Below, piece by piece: positions 15,688 to 23,047 of a DNA stretch of 28,278 nt (its first letter is position 1; each line of letters opens with the position of its first letter). This stretch comes from Methylophaga sp. (GTDB taxonomy: Bacteria > Pseudomonadota > Gammaproteobacteria > Nitrosococcales > Methylophagaceae). The position numbers and the translations under genes were made by a program. Under the pieces are notes generated by a model. It saw only the letters and a list, made by a program, of their open reading frames with translations. It was not told the DNA's origin and did no database searches. Location of the stretch: contig NZ_JAUSCC010000089.1 in NCBI RefSeq assembly GCF_030651745.1, positions 1 through 28,278 on the forward strand, written 5' to 3'.

Positions 15688-17490
15688 ATGTCCACACCAG
15701 AAAACGATACAACACCCTCATTCGCTGAGTTAGGGTTAGCCGCTCCAATTTTACAAGCCGTACAACAACTCGGTTATGAAACCCCTTCGCCAATTCAGGC
15801 GCAAAGTATTCCGCCATTACTTGCTGGTAGAGATTTACTTGGTCAGGCCCAAACCGGCACCGGTAAAACTGCAGCTTTTGCCTTACCGCTGTTAAGCCGT
15901 TTGGATCTGAAAAACAAAGCTACTCAAATGTTGGTGCTAGCGCCAACTCGTGAATTAGCGATCCAGGTTTCTGAAGCGATCCAAAGTTACGCTCGTCACC
16001 TGAAAGATTTCCATATTCTGCCGATTTACGGCGGTCAAAGCATGGGCATTCAATTACGCTCATTACAACGTAAACCACAAGTTGTGGTTGGTACGCCTGG
16101 TCGTATCCTGGATCACATTCGTCGCGGTACATTAAAGCTGGATAAACTTGAAGCGTTAGTACTTGATGAAGCCGATGAAATGCTGCGTATGGGCTTTATT
16201 GATGATGTCGAAACCATTCTTAAAGAAACCCCTGAAAACCGTCAGGTAGCTTTATTTTCAGCGACCATGCCGGGCCCTATTCACCGAGTCGCACAGAAAT
16301 ATCTGAAAGATCCGGTGGATGTGCGTATTCAATCTAAAACCTCTACCGTCACCACCATTAACCAACGTTACTGGCAGGTTACCGGTATGCATAAACTGGA
16401 TGCGTTAACCCGTATTCTGGAAGTTGAAGACTTTGATGGCATGATCATCTTTGTTCGCACTAAAAACGCTACCGTTGAGCTGGCTGAAAAGCTTGAAGCC
16501 CGTGGTTATTCTGCTTCTGCCATTAATGGCGATATGAATCAGGCGTTACGTGAAAAAACTATCGAACGCATGAAAAAAGGCAGTATCGACATTCTGATCG
16601 CTACCGATGTTGCTGCACGTGGTCTGGATATTGAACGCATGAGCCATGTGGTGAACTACGATATTCCTTACGATACTGAGTCTTATGTTCATCGTATCGG
16701 TCGTACCGGTCGTGCAGGTCGTAAAGGTGAAGCTATTCTGTTTGTCTCACCACGCGAAACCCGTATGCTGAGTGCAATTGAAAAAGCTACACGCCAGGTT
16801 ATTACCAAAATGCAATTACCGAGCAGCGAAGATATTGCTGATCGCCGTGTGCTGCAATTTATGGAACAACTCAGTGAAACCATTGAATCCCAGGATCTGG
16901 CGTATTTTGAGACACTGATCAGCCAGTATCAAAAAGAGCATGATGCCGATCCGATTGCTATCGCAGCCGCATTAGCCTTTTTGGTTCAGAAAGATCGTCC
17001 TCTGAAACCGGTTAAACATGTCACCGAACGTCCGGCACGTGAAGATCGTGAACGCGCACCGCGCCAGGAACGTGAACGTGGTGAACGACCTGCTCGTGGC
17101 AGTCGTGATGAACGTCCACCACGTGAAAAACGCCCAGCGCGTCAACATCCAAATGAACCGGATATGGATACTTACCGCGTTGAAGTGGGTCGTGCAGATA
17201 AAATTGAACCACGTAATCTGGTCGGTGCAATTGCTAATGAATCAGGTATCGAAAGCCAGTTTATCGGACGCATTACCATTAATGAGGATCATAGTCTGAT
17301 TGACCTGCCACAAGGCATGCCAAAAGATATGTTCCAGCAATTACGTAAGATTTGGGTTAATAACAAACAGCTGAATATGAGCCTGGCGACAGATGAAGCA
17401 GTTGCTGAAAATGATGCAGCTCGACCATCACGTCGTAGTTTCAGCAAAGAGGGTCCACGCAAATCAGGTAAGAAATTTAAGAAAAGCTAA
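15688..17490 (+). CDS. deaD: DEAD-box ATP-dependent RNA helicase DeaD/CsdA
   Basis: The 600-residue helicase unwinds RNA during ribosome assembly and mRNA decay, especially in the cold. All core motifs are present: Q motif GYETPSPIQ, AQTGTGKT, PTRELA, DEAD (160-163), SAT, IIFVRTK, TDVAARGLD and HRIGRTGRAGR. After the core comes an Arg/Glu-rich low-complexity stretch (about 450-490), then a DbpA-type RNA-binding domain (about 493-565, TYRVEVGRADKI) and a basic tail. This order is typical of CsdA. The frame opens at 15586, but ACAGG 7 bases before ATG 15688 and family alignment of MSTPEN...FAELGL fix the start. A strong terminator follows. Confidence 0.95.
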   Translation: MSTPENDTTPSFAELGLAAPILQAVQQLGYETPSPIQAQSIPPLLAGRDLLGQAQTGTGKTAAFALPLLSRLDLKNKATQMLVLAPTRELAIQVSEAIQSYARHLKDFHILPIYGGQSMGIQLRSLQRKPQVVVGTPGRILDHIRRGTLKLDKLEALVLDEADEMLRMGFIDDVETILKETPENRQVALFSATMPGPIHRVAQKYLKDPVDVRIQSKTSTVTTINQRYWQVTGMHKLDALTRILEVEDFDGMIIFVRTKNATVELAEKLEARGYSASAINGDMNQALREKTIERMKKGSIDILIATDVAARGLDIERMSHVVNYDIPYDTESYVHRIGRTGRAGRKGEAILFVSPRETRMLSAIEKATRQVITKMQLPSSEDIADRRVLQFMEQLSETIESQDLAYFETLISQYQKEHDADPIAIAAALAFLVQKDRPLKPVKHVTERPAREDRERAPRQERERGERPARGSRDERPPREKRPARQHPNEPDMDTYRVEVGRADKIEPRNLVGAIANESGIESQFIGRITINEDHSLIDLPQGMPKDMFQQLRKIWVNNKQLNMSLATDEAVAENDAARPSRRSFSKEGPRKSGKKFKKS

Positions 17491-17511
17491 AACTTAATCA
17501 AATAGCCACAT

Positions 17512-17543
17512 AAAAAGTCACTGCTAGCAGTGACTTTTTTTTT
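17512..17543 (+). terminator. Intrinsic terminator of deaD
   Basis: AAAAAGTCACTG (17512-17523) pairs perfectly with CAGTGACTTTTT (17528-17539) around CTAG, followed by further T residues to 17543. It is a strong Rho-independent terminator, 21 bases before the next start codon. Confidence 0.93.
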
Positions 17544-17557
17544 GAGCATGCCACAAT
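17530..17557 (+). promoter_or_regulatory. Possible promoter overlapping the deaD terminator
   Basis: GTGACT (17530-17535) lies inside the right arm of the terminator, 16 bases before CACAAT (17552-17557). The -10 ends 7 bases before the next ATG, which would give a leaderless transcript. Matches are moderate, so this is speculative. Confidence 0.25.
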
Positions 17558-17564
17558 AGCGTCC

Positions 17565-18794
17565 ATGCTCAATATCATCTGGATTGCCTTTTTTCTCATC
17601 GCTTTTGCGGTAGCTTTATTTAAGCTGCTGGTATTAGGCGACAGCGAAATCTTCAGCCAGATCATGCAGGCTTTGTTTGCCCTGTCCAAAACGGCTTTTG
17701 AAATTGCGATTGGCCTGACCGGCATTCTGGCTCTATGGCTGGGCATTATGAAAATTGGTGAGCGCAGCGGATTTGTTGAACTGTTAACCCGTGGCCTATC
17801 CCCCCTATTTACTCGCTTAATGCCTGAAGTACCCAAAAACCATCCAGCGCTAGGGGCGATGGTAATGAATATTTCCGCCAATGCTTTGGGACTGGATAAT
17901 GCCGCGACCCCGCTGGGTATAAAAGCAATGCAGGAATTGCAAAAGCTTAATCCATTTAAAGATACCGCCAGTAATGCGCAGATTTTGTTTCTGGTGATTA
18001 ACACTTCTGCCGTCACTTTATTCCCGGTGACTATTTTTACTTATCGTGCCCAAATGGGTGCCGCCAATCCGACAGATGTTTTTATTCCGTTGCTGATTGC
18101 TACTTATTTTTCAACCTTAATCGGTTTAATCACTGTCGCCGCGGTACAGAAAATCAATCTGCTGGATAAAGTCGTGCTGATGTATCTCGGTGGATTCAGT
18201 GCATTTGTGTTTGGGTTATTGGCTTATTTTGCCAGTCTGGAACAACAGCAAATGCTCGCTCAATCGGCCATTATCAGTAATGTGGTGATTTTTTCGCTGG
18301 TTATCTCCTTTATCGTTGCGGCTGCATGGCAGCGGGTCAATGCTTATGAAGCCTTTATTGAAGGAGCCAAAGAAGGTTTTTCAACCGCAGTAATGATTAT
18401 TCCCTATCTGGTTGCCATGTTGGTCGCTATCGGGGTTTTCCGTGCCAGTGGTGCGCTTGAATTGCTTGCAGATGGTGTTCGTGCATTGGTGCTCGCGATA
18501 GGAATGGATGATCGATTTGTTGATGCGTTACCAACTGCACTGATGAAACCGTTCAGTGGTAGCGGTGCCCGTGCCATGATGATCGATACTATGGAAGTTC
18601 ACGGCGCCGACTCGTTTGCCGGGCGTTTAGCCTCTATTGTTCAAGGCAGTACTGAAACCACTTTTTATGTATTGGCAGTTTATTTCGGGGCTGTCGGGAT
18701 CAAGAAAATTCGACATGCTGTCGGTTGTGGACTGGCCGCAGATGTGGCAGGTATCACCGCCGCAATCTTTGTCGCCTATTGGTTCTTTGGTTAA
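17565..18794 (+). CDS. Fused SpmA-SpmB-like membrane protein (Gate/nucleoside-recognition domains)
   Basis: This 409-residue, strongly hydrophobic inner-membrane protein joins two modules that in endospore formers are separate spore-maturation proteins. The SpmA-like half (about 1-200) contains MNISANALGLDNAATPLG and MQELQKLNP. The SpmB-like half (about 245-409) contains EAFIEGAKEGFSTA, PFSGSGARAMMIDTM and GSTETTFYVLAVYFGAVG. Both carry the Gate domain found in some nucleoside transporters and FeoB. The proteins probably form a channel or carrier, but the substrate in non-sporulating bacteria is unknown. ATG 17565 is supported by alignment to SpmA (MLN start), yet there is no Shine-Dalgarno and the deaD terminator ends 21 bases earlier. 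Confidence 0.88.
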   Translation: MLNIIWIAFFLIAFAVALFKLLVLGDSEIFSQIMQALFALSKTAFEIAIGLTGILALWLGIMKIGERSGFVELLTRGLSPLFTRLMPEVPKNHPALGAMVMNISANALGLDNAATPLGIKAMQELQKLNPFKDTASNAQILFLVINTSAVTLFPVTIFTYRAQMGAANPTDVFIPLLIATYFSTLIGLITVAAVQKINLLDKVVLMYLGGFSAFVFGLLAYFASLEQQQMLAQSAIISNVVIFSLVISFIVAAAWQRVNAYEAFIEGAKEGFSTAVMIIPYLVAMLVAIGVFRASGALELLADGVRALVLAIGMDDRFVDALPTALMKPFSGSGARAMMIDTMEVHGADSFAGRLASIVQGSTETTFYVLAVYFGAVGIKKIRHAVGCGLAADVAGITAAIFVAYWFFG

Positions 18795-18804
18795 GCATTA
18801 TTTC

Positions 18805-18882
18805 AATAACCGCCTTTTTATCTGCTTTTATCAAAGATATTTGCTCTTTAGCTTAATATCGTAGAACCTGTCGGCGGTTATT
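18805..18882. repeat. Long-range 10-bp inverted repeat in the gap after the SpmAB gene
   Basis: AATAACCGCC (18805-18814) and GGCGGTTATT (18873-18882) are exact inverted repeats enclosing 58 bases. The interior contains a smaller stem, AAAGA with TCTTT (about 18833-18849). The gap 18795-19001 has no credible ORF. This could be a structured 3' UTR, a small RNA, or a terminator variant lacking a T-tract. Confidence 0.4.
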
Positions 18883-18920
18883 TAGTGACAGCAAATAAAG
18901 CTCACTGAAAGTTGAAATTC

Positions 18921-18929
18921 TGCTACATT
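18921..18929 (+). promoter_or_regulatory. Possible extended -10 promoter of the dioxygenase operon
   Basis: TGCTACATT provides a TGn-extended -10 (TACATT at 18924-18929) about 73 bases before the first gene of the operon. No -35 is seen at normal spacing; TTGAAA at 18912 is too close. Confidence 0.3.
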
Positions 18930-19001
18930 TTACCGCCCGTTCAATGGCTTAGCTTTCGTCGTCAGATAGCAACATGACTAACTTTTCTGGAGAAATATTT
19001 T

Positions 19002-19643
19002 TTGAACACTCAGTCAGTTGTTGATTTTGCTGTGTTCGATTTGATTGCCGATGCTTTGGCCACACAAGGTTATTGCATCCTGCCACGATTATTGCCCCCC
19101 GAGCTGGAACAGGGTTTATTCCGGCGTGTTGCCGGATTGGATGAACATAATGATTTAAAGCCTGCGGGCATAGGCCGTGAACAGCAACATCAATTGAACG
19201 AGACTATTCGCAGTGATGAAACACGCTGGCTGGATCCGCAAAATAGTGTTGATCAGGCCTATCTCAATCATATGGCAGATTTTCGTCTGGCGATGAATCA
19301 ACGCTTGTTTTTAGGGTTGTTTGATTATGAAGCGCATTATGCGCACTACCCCAGTGGAGCGTTCTATAAACGCCATGTTGACGCTTTTAAAGGCCAATCC
19401 AGTCGGATCTTGACGACAGTGATGTATTTAAATCCGTTCTGGCAGACTCAGGATGGTGGGCAATTACAGATCTATGACATTAATGATGATAGTCTGATCA
19501 CCTCTGTCGAACCTGAAATGGGCACTTTTGTGGTGTTTTTAAGTGAGCAGTTTCCACACGAAGTATTACCGGCCAAACGTGATCGCTATAGTATCGCAGG
19601 ATGGTTTCGGGTTCATGATCCGCTACAGGCACCATTGATATGA
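19002..19643 (+). CDS. 2-oxoglutarate/Fe(II)-dependent dioxygenase (prolyl-4-hydroxylase-like)
   Basis: The 213-residue protein has a double-stranded beta-helix fold of the P4Hc/EGLN type. Iron ligands are H125 and D127 (KRHVDAF) and H186 (FPHEVLP), with R195 (H+9) placed to bind 2-oxoglutarate, as in EGLN proteins. HYAHYPSGAFYKRH and LNPFWQTQDGGQLQIY are further family features. Members hydroxylate proteins or small molecules; the substrate here is unknown. The start is TTG at 19002 with GGAG 9 bases upstream. The gene overlaps the deformylase gene by four bases (ATGA), so the two are co-translated. Hydroxylation of a translation component is an attractive but untested inference. Confidence 0.88.
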   Translation: MNTQSVVDFAVFDLIADALATQGYCILPRLLPPELEQGLFRRVAGLDEHNDLKPAGIGREQQHQLNETIRSDETRWLDPQNSVDQAYLNHMADFRLAMNQRLFLGLFDYEAHYAHYPSGAFYKRHVDAFKGQSSRILTTVMYLNPFWQTQDGGQLQIYDINDDSLITSVEPEMGTFVVFLSEQFPHEVLPAKRDRYSIAGWFRVHDPLQAPLI

Positions 19644-20188
19644 ACACAAACTTTGAGATTCTTGAATTAGGTCAAACTGATTTACGCCGAGTCGCCCTAC
19701 CGATAACCGATATACACGATGCAGTATTACAACAGAATATTGATGCGCTGATTGCGTTTGTACAGCAACGCGGCGGTATGGGCATTGCAGCTACACAAGT
19801 CGGCATTAACCAACGGTTTTTTATTATGTCGAGTCATCCAAACGAACGATATCCGTATGCGCCGGATATGCCTGCAACCTGTGTAATTAATCCTGAAATT
19901 ACCTGGCATTCCGACGCAATGGTAAAAGACTGGGAAGGTTGTTTGAGTGTTCCCGGATTACGTGCCTTGGTGCCACGTTATCAACAGATAAAAGTGCGTT
20001 ACTGGTTACGTGACGGCACTCAGATAGAAGTGAAATATGATGATTTTATGGCCAGACTTTTTCAGCATGAACTGGATCATCTGGATGGGAAGGTATTTGT
20101 TGATCGAGTGGAATCAACAATGGAGATGATGACCGAATCCAGCTGGCGCAAGATGCTGGCAGAAACTGTTAAGGACAACCCTAAGTAA
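19640..20188 (+). CDS. def: Peptide deformylase
   Basis: The 182-residue enzyme removes the formyl group from nascent proteins. The three motifs are intact: GMGIAATQVG at 46-55 (Q53; Ile replaces the common Leu), EGCLS at 99-103 (metal ligand C101) and QHELDH at 142-147 (H143, E144, H147). The C-terminal tail ends in a helix (MEMMTESSWRKM). Unlike many def genes it is not beside fmt, so it may be a second, specialised copy. ATG 19640 overlaps the dioxygenase stop as ATGA. Its own stop overlaps the next start as TAATG, giving tight coupling on both sides. Confidence 0.93.
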   Translation: MNTNFEILELGQTDLRRVALPITDIHDAVLQQNIDALIAFVQQRGGMGIAATQVGINQRFFIMSSHPNERYPYAPDMPATCVINPEITWHSDAMVKDWEGCLSVPGLRALVPRYQQIKVRYWLRDGTQIEVKYDDFMARLFQHELDHLDGKVFVDRVESTMEMMTESSWRKMLAETVKDNPK

Positions 20189-20739
20189 TGGCACAACAAT
20201 TTGATGCTTTATCGGATCGACTGATTGAGTTTATTCACAAACAACATCTGTTTTTTGTAGCGACCGCCACAGCTGACAGTCGCGTCAATCTCTCACCCAA
20301 AGGCATGGATTCATTAAGAGTCTTAAACAGTAATCGTGTGGCCTGGCTCAATGTGACGGGGAGCGGCAATGAAACCGCTGCACATATTCAAGAAAATCCG
20401 CGTATGACTATTATGTTTTGTGCGTTTGAAGGCAAGCCTTTAATTCTGAGGCTTTACGGACAGGCTCGGGCTATTCATCATAAGGATCCTGAATGGCAAC
20501 AGTTTTACGGTTTATTTGACGCATTGCCCGGTGCAAGACAGATATTTATTCTGGATATCGATCTGGTACAAACCTCTTGCGGTATGGCTGTACCCTATTT
20601 GGATTATGTCGGTGAACGCGAGCTACTGAATAACTGGGCTGAGCGTAAAGGTGAAACCGGCATTCAAGAATATTGGCGTGAAAAAAATCAGTTCACTGTG
20701 GATGGTCTGGAAACTAATATTGTTAAAAAGAATATTTAG
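20188..20739 (+). CDS. PNPOx-like flavin-binding split-barrel protein
   Basis: This 183-residue protein looks like the pyridoxamine-phosphate-oxidase-like family, which binds FMN (or F420 or haem) at a dimer interface. Recognisable parts are FFVATATADSRVNLSPKGMDSLRV near residues 22-45, WLNVTGSGNETAAHIQENPRMTIMF and the LRLYGQARAI strand. A short C-terminal extension (about 150-183) differs from true PdxH, and PdxH substrate-binding residues are not evident. General FMN-dependent redox chemistry is likely but the substrate is unknown. It starts at the TAATG overlap with def, making it the third gene of the operon, and converges on the DUF3549 gene with 15 bases between stops and no terminator. 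Confidence 0.82.
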   Translation: MAQQFDALSDRLIEFIHKQHLFFVATATADSRVNLSPKGMDSLRVLNSNRVAWLNVTGSGNETAAHIQENPRMTIMFCAFEGKPLILRLYGQARAIHHKDPEWQQFYGLFDALPGARQIFILDIDLVQTSCGMAVPYLDYVGERELLNNWAERKGETGIQEYWREKNQFTVDGLETNIVKKNI

Positions 20740-20754
20740 TCGACTTCGGACTCA

Positions 20755-21807
20755 TTATTTGCCAAACATTTCCCCCACGGCTTTTGCCAGTGTTTCCGAA
20801 CGTTTGGGATTACGCAGTACGTGCATAACCGGTTCACGCATTCCTGGAATAAATAATAAATCTGCTAATAACTGACTAAAACCAGGCTGACCGGCATCAT
20901 TATGAGCGAGTTGCTCAAGATATAATTCACAGATTGGTTGTTTGACCAATGCCGGCCAGATACGACCACTGATGATAGCCAGCACTTCAATTTCGCGGCT
21001 GCAACGATGTTTCAGCACTTGCATCACCATACGTTCAACCAGACCTCGTGCAGGACTATTGGAAGCCGCTCGTAAACAGGAAATGATTTTGACCGTGTCC
21101 GGTTGTTTTTCTTGTAACTGGATATCTATTTGCTGCGCCAATACTTCGAGTATTCCTGCTGCCGGACTGGCATGTTCCAGTAATACACACAGGTTATGAA
21201 ATGGTTCTTGAGGGAGTTTGGGCAATAGTTGAATCAGTCCCAAAGTAGCTTCATTGGTATCTAAACGAATAGCAAAATCGGCTAGCCCCTGCATCGCAAG
21301 TCCAGGCCATTTATCCACTGAAAGCTCACCTGTGAAATAATGATAAGCAGAGTCGTAATATTTTGAAGGTGGTAGCTTCAAAGCATAAGTGGCGTGGGCA
21401 TTAAAAGCCGCCATTCGATCCTGACGCGGCTCAAAAGTATATGGACTGTCTTTTAAAGCACCCTGAATTTTGTCACCATCGGCGGCGGCCAACATTGCCT
21501 CGCCAAGTCTTTCCAGCAACATCAGCAAAAATGCATCACGTGCATCTGGAACCAATAAACCCTGTTCATCTAATGGAAATTGCAAAAACCAGACATATTG
21601 TTTTGTTGCTGCATCTGGATGCCAGAAAATAATACCCATCTGCGCCAAACGCTTGAAAGGATATGGATATGGACGCTGACAATTATCAAAGCTGACAAAT
21701 TGCTCGGGAGTTAATTTACAAACCCGACGGCCCATATCAAACACCCGATATTGGGCACCACTTTGACGCAGAAACTTGCTCAACGTGTTGATCTGTCCAA
21801 TATCCAT
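20755..21807 (-). CDS. DUF3549 family protein
   Basis: The 350-residue protein has no signal peptide or membrane helix and matches the DUF3549 family of gammaproteobacteria. The conserved N-terminus (LSKFLRQSGAQYRVFDMGRR), PYPYPFKRLAQMGIIFW and FLQFPLDEQGLLVPDARD are diagnostic. The C-terminal half is helical with repeat-like Leu-rich segments, but I see no catalytic motif. No function is established for the family. GGAG lies 7 bases before the ATG. The gene begins 13 bases after argJ on the same strand and is probably the last gene of a secA-argJ-DUF3549 transcript. Confidence 0.8.
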   Translation of the reverse strand: MDIGQINTLSKFLRQSGAQYRVFDMGRRVCKLTPEQFVSFDNCQRPYPYPFKRLAQMGIIFWHPDAATKQYVWFLQFPLDEQGLLVPDARDAFLLMLLERLGEAMLAAADGDKIQGALKDSPYTFEPRQDRMAAFNAHATYALKLPPSKYYDSAYHYFTGELSVDKWPGLAMQGLADFAIRLDTNEATLGLIQLLPKLPQEPFHNLCVLLEHASPAAGILEVLAQQIDIQLQEKQPDTVKIISCLRAASNSPARGLVERMVMQVLKHRCSREIEVLAIISGRIWPALVKQPICELYLEQLAHNDAGQPGFSQLLADLLFIPGMREPVMHVLRNPKRSETLAKAVGEMFGK

Positions 21808-21820
21808 ATCTTACTCCGTA

Positions 21821-23047
21821 TCAGGTACGGTATTCGGCGTTGATTTTCACGTAATCGTAGGAGAAATCACAGGTCCACACTGTTTTGGCAACCTCGCCTC
21901 TACCCAGTTTTACCCGAATGGTTATTTCTGACTGAGACATCACCTGTTGGCCTTTTGCTTCAGTATAGTCCACAGCCGGTTGACCACCATCGACAATACA
22001 TACGGTATCCAGGTAAATAGCGATTTTCGATAAGTCCAGATTGGCTAGTCCACTACGGCCGACCGCCGCGAGAATACGACCCCAGTTTGGATCTGAAGCA
22101 AATAATGCCGTTTTCACCAAAGGTGAATGAGCAATGGTATAAGCGACTTGCTTACACTCTATTTCATCTGCGCCTTGCTCGACATCAATACTGATAAATT
22201 TGGTGGCACCTTCACCGTCGCGGACAATAGCTTGGGCCAGAAAACGGCTTAACTCGTTCAGCGCAGCTAATAACTGTTGTGCATCAAGACTATCAATATC
22301 ATCAATTAAGATATTACCGGCCTGACCAGTAGCCATTAAGATGCAAGCGTCATTGGTTGAGGTGTCACCATCCACCGTAATGCTGTTAAATGATTGCTCC
22401 ATCGATAATTCAAGCATTGCTTGCAACACTGGTGGGCTTATTGCTGCGTCAGTGGCGATATAAGACAACATCGTCGCCATATCGGGGCGAATCATGCCAG
22501 AGCCTTTGGCAATGCCCGTCAGCGTGATTTGCTGTCCGTTTAATGACAGTTCTACTGTGCGTGCTTTGGCAATGGTGTCTGTGGTCATAATGGCATGTGC
22601 TGCCGCAAACCAATTATCAGCCTGTAACTTGTCAAAAGCTTCTGGTAAGACAGTGGTTATTTTGTCCACCGGTAAAGGTTGGCCAATAACACCAGTAGAA
22701 AAAGGCAACACGGCGCTAGCGTCACACTGACCAAGCTCAGCCACCGCCTGACAACATGCTTTTGCTGCAGCTAAACCCGCATCACCGGTTCCAGCATTGG
22801 CATTACCCGAATTTATCAACAGAAAGCGTGTTGCCGATTGGCTCTGATGTTCTCTGGCAATCAATACCGGTGCAGCACAAAATGCATTACGGGTATAAAC
22901 CGCAGCCGTATGGCTTCCAGCAGCCAGTTCAATTAATACAACATCCTGACGGCCTGGTTTTTTAATACCCGCACTGGCAGTGGCAAGGCGGATACCGTTG
23001 ACCGGTTTTAATTCAGCGGCAATTGGAGCAGATAGATTGACTGCCAT
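21821..23047 (-). CDS. argJ: Bifunctional glutamate N-acetyltransferase / ornithine acetyltransferase
   Basis: The 408-residue enzyme transfers acetyl from N-acetylornithine to glutamate in the cyclic arginine pathway. ArgJ cleaves itself at the conserved MATML site; here T192 (KGSGMIRPDMATML, 181-194) would be the new N-terminal nucleophile of the beta chain. STGVIG at about 117-122 supplies the oxyanion hole, and the STNDACILMATG segment is also conserved. The start overlaps the secA stop by one base (TAATG) and lacks a strong Shine-Dalgarno, so translation is coupled to secA. Whether it also uses acetyl-CoA is not readable. Confidence 0.95.
   Translation of the reverse strand: MAVNLSAPIAAELKPVNGIRLATASAGIKKPGRQDVVLIELAAGSHTAAVYTRNAFCAAPVLIAREHQSQSATRFLLINSGNANAGTGDAGLAAAKACCQAVAELGQCDASAVLPFSTGVIGQPLPVDKITTVLPEAFDKLQADNWFAAAHAIMTTDTIAKARTVELSLNGQQITLTGIAKGSGMIRPDMATMLSYIATDAAISPPVLQAMLELSMEQSFNSITVDGDTSTNDACILMATGQAGNILIDDIDSLDAQQLLAALNELSRFLAQAIVRDGEGATKFISIDVEQGADEIECKQVAYTIAHSPLVKTALFASDPNWGRILAAVGRSGLANLDLSKIAIYLDTVCIVDGGQPAVDYTEAKGQQVMSQSEITIRVKLGRGEVAKTVWTCDFSYDYVKINAEYRT

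Noticed and set aside
17498..18016. 172-codon open frame on the minus strand opposite the SpmAB gene
   Set aside because: It is antisense to a well-supported membrane protein, covers the deaD terminator and resembles no family.
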